33,768 nt of DNA from Lachnospiraceae bacterium (GTDB lineage: Bacteria > Bacillota_A > Clostridia > Lachnospirales > Lachnospiraceae). Each line of letters begins with the position of its first letter. Positions within the stretch are counted from its first letter, which is position 1. Below the pieces are notes generated by a model. It had not been told where the DNA came from, ran no database searches, and saw only the letters and a list, made by a program, of their open reading frames with translations. Positions 16,022 to 23,941 of this stretch are shown in pieces. The stretch is taken from positions 1-33,768 of the forward strand of contig JAQUUB010000044.1 of the NCBI GenBank assembly GCA_028694115.1, in the 5' to 3' direction. Both the position numbers and the translations under genes were made by a program.

Positions 16022-16050
16022 ATTATATCATTTTATCATCATCTTGTCAA
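16022..16050 (-). promoter_or_regulatory. Consensus promoter of the RM (and possibly CBASS) operon
   Basis: On the minus strand a perfect TTGACA (16045-16050), a 17-bp spacer and perfect TATAAT (16022-16027). Transcription would start near 16015 and run through a leader of about 195 nt into the 40-residue ORF, half-hsdS, hsdM, dinD, hsdS, hsdR and beyond. Such a perfect promoter implies strong basal transcription, held in check by the leader structure and antisense RNA. Confidence 0.85.
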
Positions 16051-16100
16051 CGCATTTTCTGTTATGTTTGTTTTGTGACAATTTTATTCTTGAAATATAT

Positions 16101-16140
16101 AGGCATGCTATATAAAAATAATTTTCATAATAACATGCCT
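16101..16140 (-). terminator. Possible terminator after the relaxase gene
   Basis: AGGCATG (16101-16107) and CATGCCT (16134-16140) form a 7-bp stem with an AT-rich interior, ten bases after the relaxase stop. The tail on the minus strand is only ATATATTTC, so termination would be weak. Confidence 0.35.
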
Positions 16141-16149
16141 TGAACTGTT

Positions 16150-18189
16150 TTACCTACTTCTATCCCACTTCTTCTCCTGCATTCCATCTGCCATTCTCAT
16201 CATCTTCGCCTCATAAATCTCCTGATATCCCTCAAACAATTCAGAGCTGGACATCTTTTGATTCATCTTCCTCATAACCTCTTTGTACAAATTCAAATTG
16301 TAATTATTATCTGTCATATCAAATTCAAAATACTTTGTCTTAGAAGCCACAGATAAAAGAGAATATGATTCAGGACTAATTCCATCCACCAACATTTGCA
16401 CAGCAATGATTTCAGCCTGCTCATCTACCAAACTGGATTTATAAGCAATTTCTAGTTCTTTCGCTTCATCATAGACTTCTCCACAATAAATTGGATGACC
16501 AATACGCTTAAAATATATTTCCACCATTGAATAGGCATCTTCCTTACCAGTCATCTGATAACGTTTCACCTTATCTTCTACAGATAAAAGAGAATAATCG
16601 GCAAATTTATCAGGAAGTGACTCTGCATAAACAAGTAAATCTGGTTCTGCTTGCGCTGGTACAGTGCTCTGTAAATTTCGCTCACTTGCCAGGTCCTGTA
16701 CTTGTATTGAAATATCATGAACCCGCAATTGCTCCATAAGCTGCGGTATCTCCTGATGTTCTTTCAAATTCTCATTCCACACAGGTTCTTCCTCATAAAA
16801 CGATCTTGACTCCTCTGTTGGTTTCTGCTTCTCAAATAACTGATTTGATTCCAAATAAGAATCCATTACCATAACATCTGCTTCCACTACCTTTTCCGCA
16901 ACAAATACAGGAATTTTCACTTTATTCGTAGAATCAATTTCTTCATTCTCAAGTATAAGATCAATAGCAGTATCTAACTTTTCAGCAAGACAATGTTCTG
17001 CCATTGCAACCATATCCTTAGCTTCTTTCTTCTCATCCTTCAATTTATCCAGTTTACTATATTCATCCATGTGCCATTGCTGATATACTCTCCAGTCCCC
17101 ATCTGTTTTACAAGCTCTTTTCTTACTTGAATTTTGCTTATATATTGTGTCCTGAATCTTTGTTATTTCTTCAATGCGATTCTGCTTACTTTCTCTGATT
17201 TCAAGCAATTCCTCAATGGTACGGATATTATTATTTGCAAGAAACAGATACTCTTCCTGAAGCTTATGAAATAACATCAAGTCTTTCCCATATTTGGCTG
17301 AACCCACATAAAAACGCTTCTGCTCAATCATTCGTAGTCGATACAGTTTCCCATAAAATTTCTTTTGATAGGGCGACATATTACTCCGTTTTTTCCATGT
17401 AGGATCTGTGGAATAAAAATGCGGAATATGCATACTGGAGTATTCAAAGCAATATTTAAACCTGCCCTCTGCAAAATATTCATCCATTTTATCCAACCGA
17501 TGATATAGTTTTCGCCCCGGCATCTTCACTGTAAGATATTCTTTCGGTTTGAATTCATATCCCAATCGCTGCATTAAAAACAAAAAATGCTCCATACTCC
17601 CAGCATAGGAAGCACAAAACATTGCGTCACGATAAATCATTTCTTTAAATGTCTGTTCAAACTGCCATTCTTTTCTGGAAAGATTTTGCGAATTCTTCAC
17701 ATACTCTGCTTCGATAACAGATAACCCATATTCCCTGCATAGCTTGTTGGTAATTGGCTGAATTACATGCTTCCAATCCCCTTTCTTATAATCATACTTT
17801 TTACCATCAAGAAAGCTAACACTATTCCAAACTATGTGACTATGAATATGATCTTTATCTACATGAACGGCATATACTGCCTCATACCTGTCTCCAAGAA
17901 ATTCTTCTGTAAATCTCTTTGCCATATCATAGGCGATTTCTGGTGAACCCTCTCCTGGTTTTAAGGCCAATACAACATGATATCCCTGCCTCTTATCCGT
18001 TTTCTGAAACATCTTCTTTGTATTCATCATCTGTTCAAAGGCTGTTTTTGGCGGGCAGTTAACACTGCCCACAAAAAGTAATTTCTCAGTCTTGTCTGGA
18101 TTCTGTATATACTCCAATGCATTTTGAAGATGCTGCGCAGGATTACGGTTTTTCTCTGAATTCATGTGCATTATTTTCGATATTGCCAT
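16150..18189 (-). CDS. Relaxase (MOBP-type mobilization nuclease)
   Basis: 679 residues. The N-terminal relaxase domain (about 1-270) has the metal-binding three-histidine motif HVDKDHIHSHIVWN (about 109-122), and GYHVVLALKPGEGSPEIAYDMAKRF before it matches the Relaxase/MobA Pfam family (MOBP clade). The candidate catalytic tyrosine is in the N-terminal region and was not pinned down. The C-terminal 400 residues are helical and poorly conserved. It would nick oriT in one strand and lead the DNA into a helper conjugation system. It overlaps mobC by 19 bp; the candidate oriT lies just upstream of mobC. Confidence 0.92.
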   Translation of the reverse strand: MAISKIMHMNSEKNRNPAQHLQNALEYIQNPDKTEKLLFVGSVNCPPKTAFEQMMNTKKMFQKTDKRQGYHVVLALKPGEGSPEIAYDMAKRFTEEFLGDRYEAVYAVHVDKDHIHSHIVWNSVSFLDGKKYDYKKGDWKHVIQPITNKLCREYGLSVIEAEYVKNSQNLSRKEWQFEQTFKEMIYRDAMFCASYAGSMEHFLFLMQRLGYEFKPKEYLTVKMPGRKLYHRLDKMDEYFAEGRFKYCFEYSSMHIPHFYSTDPTWKKRSNMSPYQKKFYGKLYRLRMIEQKRFYVGSAKYGKDLMLFHKLQEEYLFLANNNIRTIEELLEIRESKQNRIEEITKIQDTIYKQNSSKKRACKTDGDWRVYQQWHMDEYSKLDKLKDEKKEAKDMVAMAEHCLAEKLDTAIDLILENEEIDSTNKVKIPVFVAEKVVEADVMVMDSYLESNQLFEKQKPTEESRSFYEEEPVWNENLKEHQEIPQLMEQLRVHDISIQVQDLASERNLQSTVPAQAEPDLLVYAESLPDKFADYSLLSVEDKVKRYQMTGKEDAYSMVEIYFKRIGHPIYCGEVYDEAKELEIAYKSSLVDEQAEIIAVQMLVDGISPESYSLLSVASKTKYFEFDMTDNNYNLNLYKEVMRKMNQKMSSSELFEGYQEIYEAKMMRMADGMQEKKWDRSR

Positions 18190-18530
18190 CCCTCAAGTAC
18201 CTCCTTTAAAATGTCCTGAAGTTTCACAACTTCCTGACGTACTTCTTCAATAGCAGAAAAATATATCTGCCCCTGCGCATTTGCTAGATGTGTCATCTGA
18301 TTCACATTATTCGATACTCCAGAAACTTTCCTAATTAGTATTGCTCTATCCTCTGGAAATGTTGGATCAACTCCTTTTGAATTTTGAATCAAGGCCCGCA
18401 GGTATTTGCTTCTGTCCATACCTGCTGATTTCGCATCTGATTCCAGTTTCAAAAAGTCTCCCTCGGATAATTTTATAGAAACGTGACAATCCTTCTTACA
18501 GGATAGGTATTTTCGTTTTCCATTTGTCAT
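18171..18530 (-). CDS. mobC: MobC-like relaxosome accessory protein
   Basis: 119 residues. A ribbon-helix-helix N-terminus (CHVSIKLSEGDFLKLESDAKSAGMDRSKYLRALI) followed by the NNVNQMTHLANAQG motif typical of MobC/BmgB-like proteins, which help the relaxase bind and open oriT. ATG 18530 is chosen over the upstream TTG at 18545 because GGGGGA lies seven bases before it. It is translated just before the relaxase (19-bp overlap). A 30-codon ORF with a strong ribosome binding site overlaps its start. Confidence 0.88.
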   Translation of the reverse strand: MTNGKRKYLSCKKDCHVSIKLSEGDFLKLESDAKSAGMDRSKYLRALIQNSKGVDPTFPEDRAILIRKVSGVSNNVNQMTHLANAQGQIYFSAIEEVRQEVVKLQDILKEVLEGWQYRK

Positions 18531-18588
18531 ATAAAAATCCCCCAATCTTCTTTTGTGTTTTGATACAAATTTCTCTTATCTGTCTCAT
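18496..18588 (-). CDS. Possible 30-residue leader peptide overlapping mobC
   Basis: ATG at 18588 is preceded by a very good AAGGAGA box with seven-base spacing, better than that of mobC. The 30-residue reading frame (MRQIREICIKTQKK...) ends inside mobC in another frame, 35 bp after the mobC start. The peptide has no known relatives that I recognise. It may couple translation of mobC, or the box may simply be left over from a longer ancestral mobC start. Confidence 0.4.
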   Translation of the reverse strand: MRQIREICIKTQKKIGGFLYDKWKTKIPIL

Positions 18589-18663
18589 TGTTTTAATCTC
18601 CTTTCCTTCCTGACTAATGCCTGGGTAATTCTATTAGTAGAGTTCACAGGGTCTGCAAGATAC

Positions 18664-18749
18664 GGGAAAAGTAGCACTTTTTCCCATCCGCAACAGCGGA
18701 CGTCTTGGCAGGAGCACCTGCACCCAATAATTAGCCCACTGTTGTGGGC
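18664..18749. other. Candidate oriT: cluster of four hairpins upstream of mobC
   Basis: Four perfect short hairpins lie within 86 bp: 18664-18685 (GGGAAAA/TTTTCCC), 18687-18700 (TCCGC/GCGGA), 18708-18721 (GCAGG/CCTGC) and 18734-18749 (GCCCAC/GTGGGC). They are in the non-coding gap directly upstream of mobC-relaxase, where oriT of mobilizable elements usually is. The nick site was not identified. A structured leader RNA is an alternative. Confidence 0.5.
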
Positions 18750-18941
18750 AATATAATATACAATATAAATCCCTTTATGATATTCACTAAAAGCATAAGA
18801 TATCAGTAATGAATTCTTTTATCCCATTTTGATTGCAAAAAGAAGACATCTGACACCAATCTTCTCAACCACAAATTTTGATGTCCGCCTGGCTATGTCT
18901 TGATGTCATCTCTGCAAAAATGATTTCATTTCTGATGTCTT
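18750..18941. other. Non-coding gap after parR with TGATGTC repeats
   Basis: No gene is seen. The AT-rich stretch holds copies of TGATGTC at 18879-18885, 18901-18907 and 18933-18939, a variant ending in TATGTC near 18895-18900, and inverted GACATC at 18845-18850. Lying directly after parR, these could be the ParR-binding centromere, although spacing is irregular (22 and 32 bp). Confidence 0.35.
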
Positions 18942-19421
18942 TTAGAAAATATTGTCCAAATCCAGGTACTCATTGTCCACTAGTTCTGCTTCGCTGATAT
19001 CAGCTTTGATTGCAACTTCCTGTGCTTTCGTAGTATTTGAAGTAGCAACGAAACCCTCCTCAACAGCGCCACTGGTATATTTTTCAGCCAAAGACCTGCC
19101 AATGAATGACACGCCTTCTTTCTCTCCTGCTAACAGACCAATTAAAAATCCCCCAACTACCTTGGGAAGGTCTGCTGTCAGTTGCTCCATCACGCCATGT
19201 GTAATTCGCTTGATAAATTCTTCCTCACGCTCTCGCGTCTCTAGATAAGGATCATCCTTCAAATCTGCAATCTTATGATAATAGCTGTTAATTGCTTCTA
19301 TGATGAATTCCTGATGTGATGAACAAATATCTTTATCCAGCTGGTGCAGATACTCCCATGCTTCTTTATGCTTTGGATTATTGACATAGAAGCGAACTGT
19401 TTTCTGCTCTGTATTCTTCAT
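18942..19421 (-). CDS. parR: ParR-like partner of the actin-type segregation protein
   Basis: 159 residues. The start (KTVRFYVNNPKHKEAWEYLHQLDKDICSSHQEFIIEAINSYY) has the look of a ribbon-helix-helix DNA-binding domain, as in ParR adaptors. The middle has a short hydrophobic glycine-rich segment (VVGGFLIGLLAG, about 85-96), and the C-terminus is acidic, as in ParR tails that contact ParM. It lies 17 bp after the ParM-like gene in the usual parM-parR order. Assignment depends mainly on position and general features. Confidence 0.7.
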   Translation of the reverse strand: MKNTEQKTVRFYVNNPKHKEAWEYLHQLDKDICSSHQEFIIEAINSYYHKIADLKDDPYLETREREEEFIKRITHGVMEQLTADLPKVVGGFLIGLLAGEKEGVSFIGRSLAEKYTSGAVEEGFVATSNTTKAQEVAIKADISEAELVDNEYLDLDNIF

Positions 19422-19438
19422 TTGCCTAGACTCCTTTC

Positions 19439-20368
19439 TTAAGCTCGTCTACGTTTGCGCATTGCCAAATAGCAGAAATACTCGAACCCTTTAGCATTGG
19501 CACAGATATCATGGTTAAATGCTACTCTCACAGGTTCATAATCTCCAAAAAGCTCAACCAGTTTTGCTCCACCACCCATAAAATGCAATTTCATCAGTTT
19601 GGAATTATAACCGAGCTCTTTCAATTTCAGGAAAATATTTTGAACATAGGTCTTTGCTGTTTCTTCCATAAACTTCAGGTATTCTTCATCCACATCGGCT
19701 TTTCCCTTCATAAGATAGGAATTCAGCAGATTTTCATCCAGTTCTACCTGAAACTTATTTAACACTGTATCGTGAATTAACAGCGCGCATTGTTTTACTC
19801 CAAGGATTTCCGTCCACATTTTTTTCTCAATGGTTCTTCCATCTTGAAGATACATTACATTCATGGTCCCATTTCCAATGTCCGCTAACATATTAAGTCC
19901 TTGAAAAGAACCTAGTTTTTCTGCTACAGCAGCATAACATTGTGGCATCACACTGCACCCGGTAATATCAACGAAGTAATTATTTCCACAATAGGAAAAT
20001 TCCACATGGTCATTTCGTAGCAGGTACTTCTTGAATTCCTCCTGCTGTGCATCCCGCCATTTTAGTGGTAATCCTACCGCAAGGTGAACCTGCTCTCGTG
20101 TAATTCCTCTTAATCGAAGTTCCTTTGCAATTGCTGCAATGGTAAGAATATAAAAATCATCGTCATTAATTTTTTCAGAAGCATAAGGTTTATGCCCCTG
20201 ATTTAGCACATAATACTTTCCTTCAAAAAATAAGTAATCTCTGCTCATAATAGGTTCTGTGTCATATACCGCCATTCCATTACTAAATACTATATTTGCT
20301 GTTTTCATATTTCCGAAACCGTGATCTACAGCAATAATCAGGCTCCCATCTACTCTATATTGATTCAT
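19439..20368 (-). CDS. parM: ParM/StbA-family actin-like ATPase
   Basis: 309 residues. Actin-fold phosphate-binding motifs are visible: VDHGFGNMKT (14-23, phosphate 1), LADIGNGTMNV (about 161-171, phosphate 2) and FMGGGAKL (about 263-270, adenosine loop). ParM filaments push plasmid copies apart via ParR bound to a centromere. In an integrated element this implies a replicating circular stage needing stable inheritance. AGAGG lies eight bases before ATG 20368. It is followed by parR and preceded by the TnpV-like gene, all on the same strand. Confidence 0.88.
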   Translation of the reverse strand: MNQYRVDGSLIIAVDHGFGNMKTANIVFSNGMAVYDTEPIMSRDYLFFEGKYYVLNQGHKPYASEKINDDDFYILTIAAIAKELRLRGITREQVHLAVGLPLKWRDAQQEEFKKYLLRNDHVEFSYCGNNYFVDITGCSVMPQCYAAVAEKLGSFQGLNMLADIGNGTMNVMYLQDGRTIEKKMWTEILGVKQCALLIHDTVLNKFQVELDENLLNSYLMKGKADVDEEYLKFMEETAKTYVQNIFLKLKELGYNSKLMKLHFMGGGAKLVELFGDYEPVRVAFNHDICANAKGFEYFCYLAMRKRRRA

Positions 20369-20401
20369 AAAAATATCCTCTCTTTCATATCGTTTTTTAT
20401 T

Positions 20402-20782
20402 TTAGTGAAACTGCCTAACTACGTCATGAAGCACAACTTCTTCTGCCATCATTCTTGCCTGATTGCGAAGGTGTAGTTGTTCCACAAAGGAATTAGCATT
20501 CTTTGCTCTGTGCTTATCTAACCATCTGACTTCAATGTCTTCTAACAGCTCATATGCTGTTTCATTTACCATTTCAGCACGCTCCTTTAATTCTCCAAAT
20601 CGCACCAGACTGCGATATCTCTGTGGGTAAATAATCTTAATATGTTCAATCCACATATGACCATATTTTCCAATATTACGACATTGGCTATCCTCTTTTG
20701 TTACAGATAAAATTGGATAAAAAATACCATCAATCTCCTGATACTCTACACTTAGCTTCTCAAATAACGTTTCTTCCTTCAT
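20402..20782 (-). CDS. TnpV-like transposon-encoded protein
   Basis: 126 residues from ATG 20782, which has an AAAGGAAG box; the longer frame to 20827 has no start support. The pattern (YQEIDGIFYPILSV..., GKYGHMWIEHIKIIYPQRYRSLVRFGEL, LHLRNQARMMAEEVVLHDVV) matches the TnpV family named after Tn4451-type mobile elements, in which function remains unclear. It is in line with the repA-parM genes. Confidence 0.7.
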   Translation of the reverse strand: MKEETLFEKLSVEYQEIDGIFYPILSVTKEDSQCRNIGKYGHMWIEHIKIIYPQRYRSLVRFGELKERAEMVNETAYELLEDIEVRWLDKHRAKNANSFVEQLHLRNQARMMAEEVVLHDVVRQFH

Positions 20783-20814
20783 GACACATACTTCCTTTCT
20801 TTTATTCAATCTGC

Positions 20815-20919
20815 AAGACCGCAACACCGCAAAGCCTATGGTGTTTGCAACCTTGCAATCATGTTTTACACCGCAAATTTAAGACCGTAAAATCTGATAC
20901 TTTGCAATGTTGCGGTCTT
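20815..20919. repeat. ACCGCAA repeat cluster with 20-bp inverted ends (candidate iterons)
   Basis: ACCGCAA occurs at 20818-20824, 20826-20832 and 20870-20876, and inverted at 20910-20916. The outer 20 bp (AAGACCGCAACACCGCAAAG at 20815-20834) reappears inverted at 20900-20919 with two mismatches. It lies between the RepA-like gene and the tnpV-like gene. Within it AAGACCG (20881) and CGGTCTT (20913) can form a hairpin. It may be a replication origin, a centromere or an operator. Confidence 0.55.
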
Positions 20920-20923
20920 AAAA

Positions 20924-21922
20924 TCAAGATTCATCAGAATCATTTTGCTTTAACTCCCAATACCAGATATTGTTAACTCGCTTTGCTTTGATTCCCAATT
21001 CCTTCTTAGCACTTTCCAAAGTTCTCTTAGAAATTCCTTCTCCCAAAGCAAGCTCCATAATTTCACTACTCTGCATCATAGTCTTGTCTGCACACAAGTC
21101 CTTAAGTAGTTGCTTTGCCTGCTCCATTTTATTTGCTTTTGGTACAATACCACCAAGAACTTCATCCGCTGTAATATCATAATCACCAAGCCAACAAAAT
21201 CCATCTTCCTCTAGTGCAAAAGCTTTGCCATGTCCAAATGCAGCTAAATTATTCTTAATCTGTATAACAGCCCTCATCTGTTCCTGCCCTTCAATTCGGC
21301 CAACCAGAATCACGCTTCTTGCAACTGCAAAGAAGTCTATGGAACCCATTCCACGATATGCAGCTTTCGCTCCACCACCTTTATTCATATGACCAATAAG
21401 AACAATTGCACATCCCGTCTTCTCTGCCAATGCTCCAAGCTTTTTGGTCATATCTCTGGCTTCATTGGCACGATTCATATCGGTGCCGCCACCAAGATAT
21501 GCCTGAATTGGATCTAGGATAAGCAGTTTTGCTTGTTGCTTCATTATCGCTTCTTCTAATCGCTCATCCACCATAGAAACTGATTTCTCACTTTCATCTA
21601 TTATGGAAATCCGACTACAATCAGCTCCTGCAAGTTCCAGTCTCGGCTTCACTGTATCAGCCAGACCATCCTCAGCAGTTTGATAAATCACATTCATTGG
21701 CTCTGTAGGCTTCATTTCAGCATCAAGACCTTCCCCCTTTGACAGCCTTGCGGCAATATTCAATACCAAGGTACTTTTACCATCACCAGGATCTCCCTGA
21801 ATGATGGTAAGCTTCCCATATGGTATAAAAGGGTACCAAAGCCAATCAATTGAACTCGCCTGGACGTCCGCCATATTAATCATCTTAAGTTCGACTTTCG
21901 CTTCCTCCACAATTATCACCAT
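20924..21922 (-). CDS. RepA-like hexameric AAA/RecA-fold ATPase (helicase type)
   Basis: 332 residues from the preferred ATG 21922. Walker A GDPGDGKST (about 44-52) and Walker B LLILDPIQAYLGG with an IGHMNKG sensor-type segment place it in the AAA_25 / RSF1010 RepA-like group of plasmid helicases. These load at an origin and unwind DNA, fitting a replicating excised stage. The C-terminus contains a winged-helix-like segment (ADKTMMQSSEIMELALGEGISKRTLESAKKELG). The start is uncertain: the gene overlaps the upstream RHH gene by 38 bp, and a longer frame begins at 21964. No separate initiator or primase is seen. Confidence 0.8.
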   Translation of the reverse strand: MVIIVEEAKVELKMINMADVQASSIDWLWYPFIPYGKLTIIQGDPGDGKSTLVLNIAARLSKGEGLDAEMKPTEPMNVIYQTAEDGLADTVKPRLELAGADCSRISIIDESEKSVSMVDERLEEAIMKQQAKLLILDPIQAYLGGGTDMNRANEARDMTKKLGALAEKTGCAIVLIGHMNKGGGAKAAYRGMGSIDFFAVARSVILVGRIEGQEQMRAVIQIKNNLAAFGHGKAFALEEDGFCWLGDYDITADEVLGGIVPKANKMEQAKQLLKDLCADKTMMQSSEIMELALGEGISKRTLESAKKELGIKAKRVNNIWYWELKQNDSDES

Positions 21923-22286
21923 CCTTCCCTGCTGTATTTTTTCCTTCCCACAAATATCTTGCACCTTCTAACATCCACAGAATTGCTTTTAGCATATATT
22001 CGTAGTCCAGCTGTAATTCCTGTATTTCTGAACTGGTCATCGGAATATTCTCCGATAAAATCTGTTCATGCAACTGATAAAGATTTTGTTGCATTTTCTG
22101 TAATTCCTTTACCAGTACATACACTGTCTCTTTCTTGCCAACAACACACACATGGTTATAAATACAGGAACGAATAAAATAATCTTTCTTCATCATTCCA
22201 CTTGCCTTAATCTTTGCTTCAATTTCTCGTCTTTCATAATCTGAAATACGAAAACTAATAGTTGGATTTTTATGAACTCCCGGCAT
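21885..22286 (-). CDS. Ribbon-helix-helix protein of element 2 (MobC-like)
   Basis: 133 residues. N-terminus PTISFRISDYERREIEAKIKASGMMKKDYFIRS is a ribbon-helix-helix type DNA-binding region; a helical, glutamine-rich middle follows. The start overlaps the integrase stop (TAATG). It is the counterpart of the 118-residue protein at 1945-2301. Its place between int and the RepA-like ATPase suggests a role in replication or excision, while the true mobC of this element is at 18171-18530. Confidence 0.7.
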   Translation of the reverse strand: MPGVHKNPTISFRISDYERREIEAKIKASGMMKKDYFIRSCIYNHVCVVGKKETVYVLVKELQKMQQNLYQLHEQILSENIPMTSSEIQELQLDYEYMLKAILWMLEGARYLWEGKNTAGKDGDNCGGSESRT

Positions 22287-23380
22287 TACTCATCACCTTC
22301 CTTATCTGTAATCACAAAAGCATCGTTTAGCATGGTTGCCATCTGCTTCTGCTCACTTGGAAACATATGTGCATAGCGAAAGGTAATATCAGAACTTTCA
22401 TGACCAACTCTGGAACCAATTGCTACTGCTGTAAATCCCATGTTAATTAATAGCGAAACGTGGGAATGGCGCAGGTCATGGATTCTAATTCTCTGGACAC
22501 TTGCTTTCTTAGCCCCTCGATCCATCTCATGATGCAAATATGTTTTTGTAATATGAAACAACCTGTCTTTCTTGGTAATCCCATATAATCGACTCATATA
22601 ATCTTGCAATTCATCACGTAAAAAATCAGGAATAACAACATCACGTTTACTCTTTGGAGTCTTTGGATCTGTAATTACATCCTTACCCTTAATTCGCTGG
22701 TAAGATTTTGTAATATGAATCACATTCTTCGCAATATCAATATCTGCAGGAGTCAATGCTAATAGTTCACCCATTCGAAGCCCACACCAATATAGAATCT
22801 GAAATGCATAATACGAAACAGGTTTATCCTTCACCTGCTCGATAAATTTCAAATACTCTTCCTTTATCCAAAAGAGCATTTCATCTGCTGTTCCCTTTCC
22901 CAATGGACCAGCCTTAACCACTGGATTTTCTTTCAATTCATAAAATCTTACTGCATGGTTAAACAATGCGCTCAACTCCGATTGAATTGTTTTCAGATAA
23001 GTAGGCTTAAATAAATTCCCCTGTGGATTTTTAAGCTTAATCATCTGATTCTGCCACTGAATAATATCTGTAGGTTTGATATCCTTCATTTTCTTATCCT
23101 TAAAATAGGGAAGTAATTTGCTGTTCACAACAGCTTCTTTTGTATTCCATGTGTTCTCTTTCAATTTGGGCTTCATGTCTCTTGTATATGCTTCTACAAA
23201 ATCTCCAAAAGTCATCTCTAAATTGGATTCTTCCTTCATACGAAAATGTTGTTCCCACTCTAGTGCTTCTCTTCTGGTTTTAAAACCACGCTTCAATTTA
23301 CGCTTATTCTTACCAGTCCAGTCATTGTAATGGAACGAGACATACCATGTGCCTCGCTCCTCATCTTTATATGCTGCCAT
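22286..23380 (-). CDS. int: Tyrosine recombinase (integrase) of element 2
   Basis: 364 residues, the same design as the element 1 integrase: AP2-like N-terminal arm-binding region, core-binding domain, then Arg202 (GLRMGELL), His301-x-x-Arg304 (HDLRH), His327 and nucleophile Tyr336 (RYAHMFP). It inserts the element at the 3' end of guaA through the TATTCAAACTC core. It lies 15 bp after xis, and both are driven by the consensus promoter at 23948-23976, which the repressor can block. Lacks the extra C-terminal tail of the element 1 enzyme. Confidence 0.96.
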   Translation of the reverse strand: MAAYKDEERGTWYVSFHYNDWTGKNKRKLKRGFKTRREALEWEQHFRMKEESNLEMTFGDFVEAYTRDMKPKLKENTWNTKEAVVNSKLLPYFKDKKMKDIKPTDIIQWQNQMIKLKNPQGNLFKPTYLKTIQSELSALFNHAVRFYELKENPVVKAGPLGKGTADEMLFWIKEEYLKFIEQVKDKPVSYYAFQILYWCGLRMGELLALTPADIDIAKNVIHITKSYQRIKGKDVITDPKTPKSKRDVVIPDFLRDELQDYMSRLYGITKKDRLFHITKTYLHHEMDRGAKKASVQRIRIHDLRHSHVSLLINMGFTAVAIGSRVGHESSDITFRYAHMFPSEQKQMATMLNDAFVITDKEGDE

Positions 23381-23395
23381 TAATATCTCCTTTCC

Positions 23396-23581
23396 TTACG
23401 CTGACATTACTCCGTAAAATTTCTCTTCAAAATACTTCTTTGCTACTTTGCCAGGAATGGCTAAGTAACCTTTTGCAACAAGTTCATCATTCAGCTGTCT
23501 GATAATCTTGTATGCATATGGTTTTGAAATACCAAGCATTTCAGCCATCTCAGCTGCTGTAATAAAAATCGTTCCCTCCAT
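23396..23581 (-). CDS. xis: Excisionase of element 2
   Basis: 61 residues: a winged-helix/MerR-like helix-turn-helix (ITAAEMAEMLGISKPYAYKIIRQLNDEL) and a basic PGKVAKKYFEEKFYG end. GAGGAGG lies seven to eight bases before ATG 23581. Parallel to the 67-residue xis of element 1. Expected to bend DNA at the element ends and favour excision. Confidence 0.88.
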   Translation of the reverse strand: MEGTIFITAAEMAEMLGISKPYAYKIIRQLNDELVAKGYLAIPGKVAKKYFEEKFYGVMSA

Positions 23582-23941
23582 CTGTCCACCTCCTCTGCTA
23601 AAAAAATTTAAATCTAACTAAGGACCTGGGGAACCACCCCGGCCGCTCAACTATTGTTTGGACTGTTGCAGCTAAATCAGGTGCTATAACTCACGTTATA
23701 ACTACGGTTTTCCTATTAGGAAAATCGTTGGCGTTCTGTGTATTCATATGTTGCTGGTGTTTCAACCAACCTCTGTTTTCAATAACCCGGGCCCGCTCTT
23801 GCGTGAGGTATTCCCGCCAATTCTGGGAGTGTCTTTCCTCGCTCGCTTCCTTACCGGAAGGTCTTGGCATAAGTCTGTTAACATATGATACCGCTCATTC
23901 AGTTGTATTAGTATTCGCAATATTGCGAATGTCCTGTTCTG
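23582..23941 (-). promoter_or_regulatory. Long structured leader between the xis promoter and xis
   Basis: About 340 nt of transcript lie between the promoter and the xis start. It has hairpins at 23708-23724 (TTTTCCT/AGGAAAA), 23685-23700 (TATAAC/GTTATA) and 23628-23640 (GGGG/CCCC), and a possible 40-codon ORF (23762-23884, from an ATG with a poor ribosome binding site). This is long for an excisionase leader and looks like an attenuator or RNA switch. Its mechanism is not apparent. Confidence 0.45.

Noticed and set aside
19511..19762. 83-codon plus-strand ORF inside parM
   Set aside because: Antisense shadow of a strongly supported actin-like gene.
20815..20919. CRISPR array
   Set aside because: ACCGCAA units are only seven bases long, irregularly spaced and partly inverted, with no spacers or cas genes.
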